The position numbers and the translations under genes are program-made. From Pedobacter chitinilyticus (GTDB taxonomy: Bacteria > Bacteroidota > Bacteroidia > Sphingobacteriales > Sphingobacteriaceae), in contig NZ_QMHN01000001.1 of NCBI RefSeq assembly GCF_003313385.1, positions 645,673 through 709,672 of the forward strand: 64,000 bases of DNA. Reading direction: 5' to 3'. Of the stretch, positions 25,843 through 34,901 are shown piece after piece. Numbering within the stretch: the stretch's first letter is position 1; every line of letters begins with the position of its first letter. The notes under the pieces were generated by a model. That model saw only the letters and a program-made list of their open reading frames with translations. It ran no database searches and was not told the origin of the DNA.

Positions 25843-25942
25843 TTTGTCATTCAAATGAGAGGATGAATCTCTAAGTGGCTGTTGTTGTTTATTAGAGATC
25901 CTTCGCTACCGAATAGTCGGTACAGGTAACGCTCTGAATGAC
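25843..25942. repeat. Intergenic palindrome, GTCATTC variant, copy 3
   Basis: It begins TTTTGTCATTCAAATGAGAG and ends CGCTCTGAATGACAGG, with GATGAATCTC and GAGATCCTTCG inside. It is a diverged member of the family seen at 11855. Confidence 0.6.
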
Positions 25943-25985
25943 AGGGTGATTAAGTGACTAATTCGGTTTGATGAATAGGCTTTTG

Positions 25986-26046
25986 TAACCTAAACCCGAT
26001 TGGAACGAGCATCCCGATGAAATCGGGATAAAGTGGAAAGCGGGAC
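25986..26046. repeat. Conserved-looking intergenic element with ATCCCGAT hairpin
   Basis: A stretch reading TAACCTAAACCCGAT, then ATCCCGAT-GAA-ATCGGGAT (26011-26029, perfect 8-bp stem), then AAAGTGGAAAGCGGGAC. I recognise the general form as a recurrent intergenic element of Bacteroidota. With the flanking GTCATTC palindromes it fills the 594-bp gap 25702-26295, in which no gene is visible. Confidence 0.55.
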
Positions 26047-26192
26047 TACCGATAATAGTGATCCTAATTTGCTTTTCGAAAAATATAGATTTGCTTAGGA
26101 TTCTTCGCTACGCTCTAAATAACAAGATGTTCACGGGTAAATGCTCTCTTGGACGCTTGAATCCTCAGTTATTGTATTGTTAAGTTGGTGTT

Positions 26193-26286
26193 TCATCATC
26201 TCGGCTTCATAGAGAGATTTTTGGATGTGCCGATAGTAGGTGTCTTTAAAGTACAAAGATCTCTCCGCTGCGGTCGAGATGACGGG
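26193..26286. repeat. Intergenic palindrome, TCTCGA family, copy 4
   Basis: ATCATCTCGGCTTCATAGAGAG faces CTCTCCGCTGCGGTCGAGATGA, a variant with TCATCTCG/CGAGATGA outer arms. A remnant (GGATTCTTCGCTACGCTCTAAATAAC) lies near 26098-26125. Confidence 0.6.
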
Positions 26287-26295
26287 ACGGTAAAG

Positions 26296-27132
26296 CTAGG
26301 CTTTCGCTTGTTGAATAAGTTTTTGCAGCTCTGCTAAATCTTTTGCCACAATATCGGGCTTTACGGTTGATTGTTGTACATCGCTAATGGTTGCTTCTCC
26401 TGAAAGGACGAGTACGCCCAATGCTCCAGCGTTCTTCGCCATTTTTACATCGGTATAAATTCTATCGCCTACCATGGCAATTTCATTGGGTTTTAAGCCA
26501 TATTGATGGATGATGCCGTCTAACATTTGAGGGTCGGGCTTGCCAATCACCACATCTGGTTTTCTTTTGGTGGCGCCTTCAATACAAGCGCAAATAGAAC
26601 CACAGTCTACCAAGATGTTAGGTTGGTCGGTAGGACAAACCCAATCTGGGTTGGTGGCAAAATAGGGAAGAGGTTGGCTTGCCCAGTAGGCAGCTCTACA
26701 TAATCTCGAATAAATGAGTGAGGTATCGAAACCCACCACTAGTGCATCTGGTCTGTCATCGGCACTTTCCGCTGTAGAGATGAAACCTGCATCTTCAAAC
26801 TCTTTCACCATGCTTGGCGTGCCCAAAATAAACAACCGTTTTACGTTGGGGTAGTGGTTTTTAATATAATTGATGGTGGCAACGGCAGAGGTGTACATTT
26901 CATCTGCTGTTGCTGGAATGCCCATTTTTTCTAAATGCTTAAGGTAGTCGGCAGTACTTTTGGATGGGTTATTGGTTAAAAAGGAATAACCAATGCCATT
27001 TTGTTTTAAATAGCTTAAAAAATTGTTGGTAAACGGAAATAGTGTGCTGCCATTGTAAATGGTGCCATCCATGTCCAAAGCAAAATGCTTAGTGTTTTTG
27101 AGTTGTTCGCTGATAACTATAGGAAGTGTCAT
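26296..27132 (-). CDS. HAD-IIA family phosphatase (NagD/AraL-like)
   Basis: Cytoplasmic HAD hydrolase of 278 residues with a type IIA cap. Motif I is LDMDGTIYNG near residue 19, motif II is in FLTNNPSKS, and the acid motif IV is MVGDRIYTDVKMA near residue 221. NagD and Bacillus AraL dephosphorylate small sugar or polyol phosphates. It is 8 bp after an organophosphate-type MFS gene and in the same run as a glycerol-1-phosphate dehydrogenase, so glycerol-1-phosphate or a pentose phosphate is a plausible substrate (inference). Confidence 0.9.
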   Translation of the reverse strand: MTLPIVISEQLKNTKHFALDMDGTIYNGSTLFPFTNNFLSYLKQNGIGYSFLTNNPSKSTADYLKHLEKMGIPATADEMYTSAVATINYIKNHYPNVKRLFILGTPSMVKEFEDAGFISTAESADDRPDALVVGFDTSLIYSRLCRAAYWASQPLPYFATNPDWVCPTDQPNILVDCGSICACIEGATKRKPDVVIGKPDPQMLDGIIHQYGLKPNEIAMVGDRIYTDVKMAKNAGALGVLVLSGEATISDVQQSTVKPDIVAKDLAELQKLIQQAKA

Positions 27133-27140
27133 AAAATCAA

Positions 27141-28631
27141 TTAATCTTTAGTTTCTAATTCGTCGTATCCGTGTGCTTTGGCTTTCCACATGAGCGCAAA
27201 AATGAATATACAAAGTACCGCCATACCAATCATCATCATGAATACATAGTCCCAAGCTTTTCCAGGGTTGACTTTACTGATGGAATCTACCATATAGCCA
27301 ACGCCTACGCCCGAGACCAACCCACTGGCATAACCAAAAAGTCCAGTGAGGCCATTTGCGGTGGCAGCGGCACGGTTTGTGGCTTGGTTTGCTGCTGCAA
27401 TGCCAATTAGCGCTTGAGGACCGTAGATAAAAAAGCCCGACATGGCCAATACCAATATCATTGCCCACGAAGGAGTACTATCTGGCAAATACAAGAAAAT
27501 GGTCATAAATACCGCTACACCAACCATGCAATACAAAGAGGTGCGGTGAGCTTTGCCCGCAAAATATTTATCGGTCACCCAGCCAGCGGCCAGCATACCT
27601 ACAATACCGAAAATTTCGAAAACGGCAACGGTCCATCCTGCATTGGTTAAGGTCATGCCGTGTGCTTCTTTAAGGAAAGTTGGTCCCCAGTCTAATACCG
27701 CAAAGCGAACAATGTACACGAAGAAATTGGCTATTCCCAATATCCAAATCCATTTGTTTCGGTACACATGTTTGTTGACAAAAGCTTTGAATTCGGCAGA
27801 GGAATATTTACCTTTTTTATGTGTTTTATGAAGTTCTGGTAGCCCTACGGAAGAAGGGGTGTCTCTTAAGCCGATAAATAGACCTAATGAACCTACTAAG
27901 GCAATGGATGCAGGTATCCAAAAACACCATTTCCACGCACCGTAATGGGATGCCGACTCGATGACACTTTTCATCTTTTCGGTATCTGTTGCATCTATTT
28001 TCAGGTTGGCTGCAATGGAAGCAATGACTTCTGGGTTGTTACTCATATTAGTACCCATTGAACCCATGATATAACCCGCTAAAATGGCTACTAAAGCTGC
28101 TCCAATAGAGTGTGAAGTATTCCAAATAGACATTTTGGTGGCCAATTCGTTTTGAGGAATCCAGTGCGTAAGTAGGCGAGCTACAGGTGGAAAGCCACTT
28201 CCTTGGATGAGATTGTTCAGGATCAGGATAATTCCAAAAATGAGTACCATGGTATTGGTGAACATTGGTCCGCCAGTTTGCCCCGTGAAGATGGTGCTCA
28301 AATCAGCTCCCCAACCAAAGGCGAAGTTGGCTACAGCGCACAGGAATAGGCCAATGGACATATGATAGCGGGCGTTCATTCTGTCGGCTAATACGCCATT
28401 GAGAAATCTCGATATGCCATAAACAATGGTCACCAAAGTCATGATGATACCAAAGCTGGTTTTGGTGATGCCGTATTCGGCGGTTAGACCAGGGATGGCA
28501 AAAGAGAAGTTTTTGCGAACGAAATAAAATACTGCATAACCAATCATGGTCACGATGATGGTTCTGGTTTGCCAGTATTTAAACAGTTTTTGTGTGGCTT
28601 CTTTGTCGTTTGTTTGTTCTTGGTTGGTCAT
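27141..28631 (-). CDS. MFS organophosphate:phosphate antiporter-like transporter
   Basis: A 496-residue protein with 12 membrane segments. It follows the OPA family (GlpT/UhpT/UhpC): YFVRKNFSFAIPGL near residue 37 matches the phosphate-binding YxxRxNxxxA motif, and GFPPVARLLTHWIPQNE resembles the family's central loop. A large periplasmic insertion (~200-230) is present. It is expected to exchange glycerol-phosphate or another sugar phosphate for phosphate. It lies between a G1P dehydrogenase and a HAD phosphatase, which suggests uptake of the compound they metabolise. Confidence 0.9.
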   Translation of the reverse strand: MTNQEQTNDKEATQKLFKYWQTRTIIVTMIGYAVFYFVRKNFSFAIPGLTAEYGITKTSFGIIMTLVTIVYGISRFLNGVLADRMNARYHMSIGLFLCAVANFAFGWGADLSTIFTGQTGGPMFTNTMVLIFGIILILNNLIQGSGFPPVARLLTHWIPQNELATKMSIWNTSHSIGAALVAILAGYIMGSMGTNMSNNPEVIASIAANLKIDATDTEKMKSVIESASHYGAWKWCFWIPASIALVGSLGLFIGLRDTPSSVGLPELHKTHKKGKYSSAEFKAFVNKHVYRNKWIWILGIANFFVYIVRFAVLDWGPTFLKEAHGMTLTNAGWTVAVFEIFGIVGMLAAGWVTDKYFAGKAHRTSLYCMVGVAVFMTIFLYLPDSTPSWAMILVLAMSGFFIYGPQALIGIAAANQATNRAAATANGLTGLFGYASGLVSGVGVGYMVDSISKVNPGKAWDYVFMMMIGMAVLCIFIFALMWKAKAHGYDELETKD

Positions 28632-28681
28632 TTTGTTTAACTGTTTTATTCGTTAAATTGATTAATGGAGTTTACCAATTT

Positions 28682-30025
28682 TTAATTCGTTCCCAGTTTC
28701 CAGATACCGTCTTTGCCAAAAAGCTGGTCAAGCCATTGGTTTAGGTAGCCAGTTCTTACCGCAAGGTCAAGGATGGTAAATCTTCGTCTAATATATTGCG
28801 CTCTAACAAAAGTTTGTTTTAATTTTTCTCTCGTGATGCCGATATGCTCAGGTTCGGTAGGGGCGCCTACGGTAGCCAAACGGGCTTTGGCCTCTTCAAA
28901 TGGAACAATTTGCTGCTTTAAGCGAGCTTTAATGTTGCTCCAGTTATCTTTCAATGTCTGTAATTGTTTTTCTAATAATTGGCGGTCGATATATTTAGCA
29001 CTGGTTTCTTGCCAGCCAATTTCTGGGAAATCGGTGTCTTTAAAAATGTCTAGAGATTGTGTTTTTAGTTCTTCCAAGGTTGGCCATTGTTCTAATGCTT
29101 TTGGAATGTCCAAATGTTCAAAGTCGGTTTTTAATGCCAAGTCATAAAGAGCGGTAATGGCCAAAGTCCCAATGCTTACTTGAAAACCATGCGAAACGTG
29201 TTCGCCATTGTTAAGGTGGTGTTCCATGTTCCAAAGGTGGCTGAACTGATGTTCAGCGCCAGAGGCAGGTCTGCTTGATTTAGACCATTGCATGGCAAAG
29301 CCGCCTAGCATTAATCCTTCAGTAAGTTGCGAAACTGCTTTAGTCTCGCCATTTCTGGTTCCCGCTGGATCTGAAAGTGCTTCATGAAGTCCATCCTGTA
29401 CAATAGACCATGCCGTTGGATCTATTGGCTCTACATTCAGTGCATCTGCTAAAATCCAGTCAGCGCCTGCAGTGATTTTTGCAAATAAGTCTGCGTAACC
29501 CGAAGCGGTCATTTCGGTAGGAGCTGCACTTAAAATATCAATATCCGCCAAACATGCTTGTGGTGCTGGACAATTAAAGGTTTGTTTTGCGCCATCGGCT
29601 GTAATAGAGGCTCCAAAAGCGGTGTAGCCGTCCATGGAAGCTGCAGTGGCTACGCAGAGGTAAGGTCTATTGGTTAAGTGTGCTGCCAGTTTGGTGAGGT
29701 CGTTAATGGTGCCAGAACCTACGGCTACTGGAATGGCTTGGTTTTGTTTTAAGACGTTCACTAGTTCTTCTACATACTCGTAAGCGGCGTAAATCTCTGG
29801 ATCTTTGTAAATATAAGGGGATTCTTGAAGGATACCATTGCTTTCAAATTGTTTCAATAATGATTTTCCTGCTAATTCAAAGGTGGTTGTATCAGCAACA
29901 ATGATGGCTTTGGCTCCTGGGAATTGTTCCTTAAATAATTGAGAAGTTTGTTTTAGCTTGTCTTGGCCTATTATTAGGGCTTTGGTTTCGCTAGCAGATT
30001 TTAACGCTGTGGCTACTTTTGACAT
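28682..30025 (-). CDS. sn-Glycerol-1-phosphate dehydrogenase (AraM/EgsA-like)
   Basis: NAD(P)-dependent enzyme that interconverts dihydroxyacetone phosphate and sn-glycerol-1-phosphate. The ATG at 30025 (MSKVATALK) is preferred; the longer frame adds 33 Phe/Asn-rich residues. The product has 447 residues. Family marks are VGSGTINDLTK near residue 110, TAASMDGYTAFGA, and the metal ligands in GADWILAD, GAEHQFSHLW and NGEHVSHGFQV. G1P is the archaeal lipid backbone; bacterial AraM makes it for ether-type lipids or from catabolism. Bacillus has araL (HAD phosphatase) beside araM; the same pair occurs here with a transporter. Confidence 0.92.
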   Translation of the reverse strand: MSKVATALKSASETKALIIGQDKLKQTSQLFKEQFPGAKAIIVADTTTFELAGKSLLKQFESNGILQESPYIYKDPEIYAAYEYVEELVNVLKQNQAIPVAVGSGTINDLTKLAAHLTNRPYLCVATAASMDGYTAFGASITADGAKQTFNCPAPQACLADIDILSAAPTEMTASGYADLFAKITAGADWILADALNVEPIDPTAWSIVQDGLHEALSDPAGTRNGETKAVSQLTEGLMLGGFAMQWSKSSRPASGAEHQFSHLWNMEHHLNNGEHVSHGFQVSIGTLAITALYDLALKTDFEHLDIPKALEQWPTLEELKTQSLDIFKDTDFPEIGWQETSAKYIDRQLLEKQLQTLKDNWSNIKARLKQQIVPFEEAKARLATVGAPTEPEHIGITREKLKQTFVRAQYIRRRFTILDLAVRTGYLNQWLDQLFGKDGIWKLGTN

Positions 30026-30163
30026 TAAGGAAAGGCTTTGGTTGGTTAAATTTGGTTGATTTTTAGCTTTATCAAATAAACGATTTTTAAAAAAATAAAA
30101 CAAATAAAAATTTATAAATAACATTTTGAAAGTTTAACGATGGGTTAACAAAATGTTTAAATA

Positions 30164-30192
30164 CAAAAAAAGCCCCGCATGTGCGAGGCTTT
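30164..30192 (-). terminator. Terminator of udk operon
   Basis: Read on the minus strand, AAGCCTCGCAC pairs with GTGCGGGGCTT-like sequence (plus strand AGCCCCGCAT/GTGCGAGGCT, 30171-30190) and is followed by seven T residues. It ends the LysM-udk message. Confidence 0.85.
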
Positions 30193-30213
30193 AAGTTCTT
30201 TGATTACTTTCTG

Positions 30214-30852
30214 TTATTTACAGTAATTGGATTTAAATTCTTCCGACATGATCTCTGTAATACGGATAATTTCATCCGCTTCATTGGAATTGTTATAAAT
30301 CAACTGGTTGCAGGTTTCTCTGTAAGGAAGTAAATATTCCTTATATGCAGGTACTACGTGATTGTGCCATTTGTATAGTACATCTTCTTCGGGATAACCT
30401 CTTTCGATACCGTCTCTTTGTACTCTTCTTTCTAGGGCTATGTTTTCATCTGCCTCGATAAAGATTCGGTAATCTATTAGCGAGTTGATTTCTTTAAAGT
30501 GTAAGATGAACAAACCCTCTACAATGATAATGGGAGCGGGGTGAATTTCTAAGATTTTGGTTACTGCCAAAGGATTGTTAAAGTTGTATTCCTTTTTGTA
30601 GACGGTTTCTCCGTTGATCAGTTTTTTAATGTCCATTAGGAATTGCTGATCATCGATGGTGCTGGGAAGGTCAAAGTTGTAAAGTTTGTTTTCCTCCTGA
30701 GTCATTTCGCCAGCAGGGATGTAATAATCATCCTGTGATACTAGCGTTACTTCATCATGTTTAAAATGGTGTAAAAAACTGTGCAGGAAAAAAGTTTTAC
30801 CTGAGCCGCTGCCTCCAGCGATGCCAATAATTACAGGCTTTTTAGTTTTCAT
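30214..30852 (-). CDS. udk: Uridine kinase
   Basis: Phosphorylates uridine and cytidine in pyrimidine salvage. The 212-residue product has the P-loop GIAGGSGSGKTFF at residue 11, the substrate-binding DDYYIP, FDLPSTIDDQ and the lid-region RRVQRDGIERG. Length and motifs are standard. Its start overlaps the end of the LysM-protein gene by 11 bp, so translation is coupled although the functions seem unrelated. Confidence 0.95.
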   Translation of the reverse strand: MKTKKPVIIGIAGGSGSGKTFFLHSFLHHFKHDEVTLVSQDDYYIPAGEMTQEENKLYNFDLPSTIDDQQFLMDIKKLINGETVYKKEYNFNNPLAVTKILEIHPAPIIIVEGLFILHFKEINSLIDYRIFIEADENIALERRVQRDGIERGYPEEDVLYKWHNHVVPAYKEYLLPYRETCNQLIYNNSNEADEIIRITEIMSEEFKSNYCK

Positions 30853-32194
30853 TCTCTTTAGGACCGTATGTTAAAGTACAGAAAAAACGTTTATCCAATG
30901 CGCCAACTGCATCGGCCACCGCCTTAGTCATTACAATTATGACATCTTTAGTGGTTTCATTTTCAGTGAATTTGCCTACTACCTTTGCAAAGGTTGAGCG
31001 GTTGGTCATTGGATTAGTGATTTGAATAATAGTGCCTACAGGAGCAGTTCTGTGCAAAATTAGCATTTTATTGGGATCTAAGTCCGCATCAGTGATCCAA
31101 ACTCCAGTACCTTTTTCTTCAATCCTATTTAGTCCGTAGGTTGCCGCTGGCCGTTTTAGATTTGGATTTTTAAGTGTACCTGTACTTTCCGTAGACTCGT
31201 CATCGTTGTCGTTATTGTTAGCTGTAGATACCGTAGGAGCAGGTTTTTCTCCTTTAATGATTAATTTTTGGCCTACCGTTAGATCGTTAGATGTTAAATT
31301 GTTGAAGGTTTTTAGTTGATAGGTAGTGAGCTGATATTTTTGGGCGATGGAATAGATCGTTTCGTTTGCCGCTACCACGTGTTCGAAAGTAGGATCTGTT
31401 TTGCTAGGCGCAGGAGTGCTGACTGCAGCTGTTGGTTTGCTTTCTACAGGTTTACTTTCGACAGGTTTGCTTTCAATGGGCTTGCTGGCTATTACAGGCG
31501 CTTCATTTTGAGCTGCTGCACCCTTGGCAGGAATTTTTAATACCTGACCAATTTGGAGGTTGTTGGAGTTTAATCCGTTGAGTTCTTTGATTTCTTCTAC
31601 CGTCACCTCATATTGTTTCGCAATCACTCCCAAATACTCTTTAGGTTTTACAATATGCTCAATCACTCCTGTAGTAGTAGGGACTGTTTTTGTTTCTTGA
31701 GGCTGATTGCTGGTTTGAGGAGTAGCAGTATTGGTGGCCAAAGGATTGGTTTTATTAAAAGGGACTCTTAAAACCTGACCAACTTGTAGGTTGTTTCCGC
31801 TTAAATTATTGAGTTTTTTGATATCGGCTACGGTGGTCGCAAATCTCTCGGCAATTAAATTCAAATTGTCTTTGGCTACTACTGTATAGTCGAAAAAGCT
31901 ATTGGCGGTAATCGTTGGTACGCTTGTCGTTGCTTTTTGATTAAACGGGATTTCGGTAGGTACTTTAACAATGGAGCCAATTTGAAGGGCCGCATTATTG
32001 TTGTACGCCTGAACGTCTTTTACGTTGACGTTGTATTTTCTAGAAATAGAGTAGTAACTTTCTTTTGGATCTACCTTGTGGATGATCAATTTTTTGCCAT
32101 TATTGTTCTCTACACCTATAGAGTCAAGCGGCTTACTGGCAAAAGCAGCAGCTGAACTTAGCAGCGTGCAGATTAAAATATATCTCTTAAGCAT
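30842..32194 (-). CDS. LysM-repeat cell-wall protein with RlpA-like C-terminus
   Basis: Exported peptidoglycan-binding protein of 450 residues. The signal peptide covers ~1-19. Four LysM repeats (~37-80, ~105-146, ~180-222, ~265-310) share the YxSISRKYNVNVKDVQ...GSIVKVP pattern. The third and fourth are separated by a KPVESKP tandem stretch that is likely flexible. Residues ~350-450 resemble a double-psi beta-barrel (RlpA/expansin-like: HRTAPVGTIIQITNPMTNR, FAKVVGKF) without obvious catalytic acids. It may bind and bridge the wall rather than cut it. A similar LysM + DPBB layout is typical in Bacteroidota. Confidence 0.88.
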   Translation of the reverse strand: MLKRYILICTLLSSAAAFASKPLDSIGVENNNGKKLIIHKVDPKESYYSISRKYNVNVKDVQAYNNNAALQIGSIVKVPTEIPFNQKATTSVPTITANSFFDYTVVAKDNLNLIAERFATTVADIKKLNNLSGNNLQVGQVLRVPFNKTNPLATNTATPQTSNQPQETKTVPTTTGVIEHIVKPKEYLGVIAKQYEVTVEEIKELNGLNSNNLQIGQVLKIPAKGAAAQNEAPVIASKPIESKPVESKPVESKPTAAVSTPAPSKTDPTFEHVVAANETIYSIAQKYQLTTYQLKTFNNLTSNDLTVGQKLIIKGEKPAPTVSTANNNDNDDESTESTGTLKNPNLKRPAATYGLNRIEEKGTGVWITDADLDPNKMLILHRTAPVGTIIQITNPMTNRSTFAKVVGKFTENETTKDVIIVMTKAVADAVGALDKRFFCTLTYGPKENEN

Positions 32195-32320
32195 CTATAT
32201 TTTTAATTTTTGGAGGTACAATTATACGAATAATATATAGGAACACTAACAATGTAACTAAACGGTAACATTTTGTATTCTATTGTACGAATTTGTAATG
32301 AAATCAAAACTTATTCCCAT

Positions 32321-32328
32321 TAGTTTTG
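32321..32328 (+). promoter_or_regulatory. Candidate -7 box of dps
   Basis: TAGTTTTG fits TAnnTTTG, 31 bp before the dps start. A TTTG at 32292-32295 is 25 bp upstream, longer than the usual spacing. Confidence 0.4.
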
Positions 32329-32359
32329 TTAATTTGGTACTATCAAAAACACAGATATT

Positions 32360-32839
32360 ATGTCAGCAAAAGAAATAAATCTAACAGAGAAACAAGTTAA
32401 ACCAGTGGTGGATATGCTTAATGATTATTTGGCAAACTATCACATTCACTATCAAAAATTAAGAGGTTGCCATTGGAATATTAAAGGTCAAAACTTCTTC
32501 ACGCTTCACCTTAAATTTGAGGAACTGTATACTAACGCTCAGCTTACTATCGATGAAATTGCAGAGCGTGTATTGACTTTAGGGAAAGCTCCTCATAGCC
32601 GTTTTTCAGATTATATCAAGGAATCAGGCATTAAAGAAATTGATACTATTGGCTTGGCTGATACAGCGATGGTTGAGGCGATTTTAGATGATATGACCAA
32701 ACTTATTGAACTAGAACGTGAATTGTTGGAAGCTACCGATAAAGCAAGTGACGACGGTTCGAATGATATGGTCAATCGTTTTATGCAGTTTAAAGAAAAA
32801 ACCATTTGGATGTTACGTTCTTTTTTAGGGAAGAAATAA
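32360..32839 (+). CDS. dps: Dps-family ferritin-like DNA-protection protein
   Basis: Ferritin-like protein of 159 residues forming a 12-subunit shell that oxidises iron with peroxide and protects DNA. The Dps signature with the intersubunit ferroxidase ligands is present: His in HYQKLRGCHWNIKG and Asp/Glu in TIDEIAERV. It is monocistronic; the palindrome at 32888 may end the transcript. Expression is usually induced by starvation or oxidative stress. Confidence 0.95.
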   Translation: MSAKEINLTEKQVKPVVDMLNDYLANYHIHYQKLRGCHWNIKGQNFFTLHLKFEELYTNAQLTIDEIAERVLTLGKAPHSRFSDYIKESGIKEIDTIGLADTAMVEAILDDMTKLIELERELLEATDKASDDGSNDMVNRFMQFKEKTIWMLRSFLGKK

Positions 32840-32887
32840 TTTTAACTAGCTGATTGGTTAATGTGATGATTAGCTAATTGGTATGGA

Positions 32888-32936
32888 GCCACAGATGCAC
32901 AGATAAAAAATATTGGTGTATCTGTGGCTTTTTTAT
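32888..32936. repeat. CCACAGAT palindrome, copy 2 (also terminator-like)
   Basis: GCCACAGATGCACAGATA faces TGTATCTGTGGC (32917-32928) and is followed by TTTTTTATT. It has the same arms as the copy at 60381. It sits directly after dps and can act as its terminator. Confidence 0.8.
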
Positions 32937-33012
32937 TATCTAATTGTCGCATCATCTCATCATCATATTCTCTCATTATCACATTATGAAGACCTCTCAT
33001 TATCAATTTTTT

Positions 33013-33020
33013 TATCTTTG
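33013..33020 (+). promoter_or_regulatory. -7 box immediately before ubiD (leaderless?)
   Basis: TATCTTTG is a perfect TAnnTTTG match, and the ubiD ATG follows after only 4 bp (AACC). Transcription would begin at or next to the start codon. No clear -33 box is visible. Confidence 0.55.
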
Positions 33021-33024
33021 AACC

Positions 33025-34851
33025 ATGGGATATAAAAGCTTGGCTGAATGTGTTGCCGATTTGGAAAAACATGGCCATCTGATTAGAATTAAGGAAGAAG
33101 TAGATCCATATTTAGAAATGGCTGATATACACCTTCGAGTGTATGAAAAGCAAGGTCCAGCGCTATTGTTCGAGAAAGTTAAAGGTAGTCCGTTTAAGGC
33201 GGTGTCAAACTTATTTGGTACGTTGGAGCGCTCTAAATTTATGTTTAGAGATTCACTTCCGAAAGTACAGCAATTGGTAGAATTACGCTCAGATCCGATG
33301 AAAGCTGTTAAAAACCCGTTTAAGTTTTTAGGTACTGGTTTGACTGCTCTATCGGCTTTGCCATTAAAGCAATCCTTATTTAAACAAACTTTTCAGAAAA
33401 CCACCATCTCGGCATTGCCTCAAATTGTGAATTGGCCTATGGATGGTGGCCCTTTTATTACCATGCCGCAAGTGTTTACTGAAGATATTGATCGACCAGG
33501 GGTGATGAATGGTAACTTGGGTATGTATCGTATTCAACTGGCAGGTAACGATTATATACAGGATAAAGAAATTGGTCTTCATTATCAAATCCACAGGGGG
33601 ATTGGGGTACACCAAACCAAAGCAAATGCTAAAGGACAGCCGCTTAAAGTAAGTATTTTTGTAGGTGGTCCGCCATCACATCCTTTGGCTGCAGTAATGC
33701 CATTGCCTGAAGGACTTTCAGAGATGACTTTTGCAGGAGCGTTAGGCAATAGACGTTTTAGGTATTTTAGGGACGAGGAAGGTTTTGTGATTTCTGCAGA
33801 TGCTGATTTTGTAATTACAGGCACGGTTTATCCTCACGAAAATAAACCAGAAGGACCATTTGGCGACCATTTGGGCTATTATAGCTTGGTGCATCCATTT
33901 CCTTTAATGAAAGTGCATCATGTATACCATAAAAAAGATGCACTTTGGTCGTTTACGGTAGTAGGCAGGCCGCCTCAAGAAGATACCAGTTTTGGTGCAT
34001 TGATCCATGAAATATCGGGTTCGGCTATTCCGCAAGAAATACATGGTTTAAAAGAGGTTAACGCTGTGGATGCTGCAGGTGTACACCCGCTTTTATTTGC
34101 TATAGGAAGTGAGCGTTATACGCCATATTTGAAAGAAAGAAAGCCACAGGAGATTTTGACCATCAGTAATCATATTTTAGGTAAAAATCAATTGAGTTTG
34201 GCTAAGTATCTTTTGATTGCTGCGAGAGAAGATAATGAAGCGTTAACTACGCATCACCTAGATGAGTTTTTGCAGCACATGCTTGAAAGGGTTGATCTGA
34301 CAAGAGATATTCATTTTCATACCAATACTACTATTGATACTTTGGATTATTCGGGCGATGGGCTTAACTCGGGGTCTAAAGTGGTTTTTGCAGCAGCAGG
34401 AGAAAAGAAACGTGAGCTTTTAGGCAGCTTGCCTACTGGTTTTGACCTGGCTGAACCTCATCATTTGGCGGTACCAGGTATCTTGACGGTTCAATTGCCT
34501 AAGTATACCAATCAACAGGAAGCTAAAAGAGACATTGCGTCTCTTAAAGAAAGATTAAAAGCAAACGAGCTTTCACAATTGCCATTGGTGGTAGTGTGTG
34601 ATGATGCAAGCTTTACTGCTGAAAATATTAATAATTTGGTTTGGGTAACTTTTACGAGAAGTAATCCTGCTGCAGATATAGATGGTGTGGATGACTTTAC
34701 GGAAAATAAGCATTGGGGCTGTAGAGGGCCATTAATTATAGATGCCCGTAAGAAACCTCATCATGCGCCAGAGTTGATTAAGGATGAAGCCGTAGCGGAA
34801 AGAATAGATAGGATGGGAGCGCAGGGTGGTTCTTTATATGGTATTATATAA
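33025..34851 (+). CDS. ubiD: UbiD-family decarboxylase
   Basis: Prenylated-FMN-dependent decarboxylase of 608 residues, the long form used in menaquinone or aromatic acid metabolism in Bacteroidota. The N-terminus MGYKSLAECVADLEKHGHLIRI matches homologues, so the start is certain. The cofactor and metal region includes EGPFGDHLGYYS near residue 278 and the HHVYHKKDALW strand. The C-terminus ends with the family-typical RIDRMGAQGG. No ubiX-type prenyltransferase gene is adjacent, so the cofactor must come from elsewhere. A menaquinone role is likely but not proven. Confidence 0.92.
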   Translation: MGYKSLAECVADLEKHGHLIRIKEEVDPYLEMADIHLRVYEKQGPALLFEKVKGSPFKAVSNLFGTLERSKFMFRDSLPKVQQLVELRSDPMKAVKNPFKFLGTGLTALSALPLKQSLFKQTFQKTTISALPQIVNWPMDGGPFITMPQVFTEDIDRPGVMNGNLGMYRIQLAGNDYIQDKEIGLHYQIHRGIGVHQTKANAKGQPLKVSIFVGGPPSHPLAAVMPLPEGLSEMTFAGALGNRRFRYFRDEEGFVISADADFVITGTVYPHENKPEGPFGDHLGYYSLVHPFPLMKVHHVYHKKDALWSFTVVGRPPQEDTSFGALIHEISGSAIPQEIHGLKEVNAVDAAGVHPLLFAIGSERYTPYLKERKPQEILTISNHILGKNQLSLAKYLLIAAREDNEALTTHHLDEFLQHMLERVDLTRDIHFHTNTTIDTLDYSGDGLNSGSKVVFAAAGEKKRELLGSLPTGFDLAEPHHLAVPGILTVQLPKYTNQQEAKRDIASLKERLKANELSQLPLVVVCDDASFTAENINNLVWVTFTRSNPAADIDGVDDFTENKHWGCRGPLIIDARKKPHHAPELIKDEAVAERIDRMGAQGGSLYGII

Positions 34852-34854
34852 AAA

Positions 34855-34882
34855 AAACCGACGAGCAGTTCGTCGGTTTTTT
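34855..34882. terminator. Bidirectional terminator
   Basis: ACCGACGA-GCAGT-TCGTCGGT with flanking A and T tracts between convergent ubiD and the FadL-like gene; it can serve both. Confidence 0.88.
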
Positions 34883-34901
34883 TGTTTAAAATCTTAGGTA
34901 T

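Noticed and set aside
25702-26295. Hidden gene in the 594-bp gap
   Set aside because: No frame of useful length or protein-like composition; the gap is filled by palindromic repeats.
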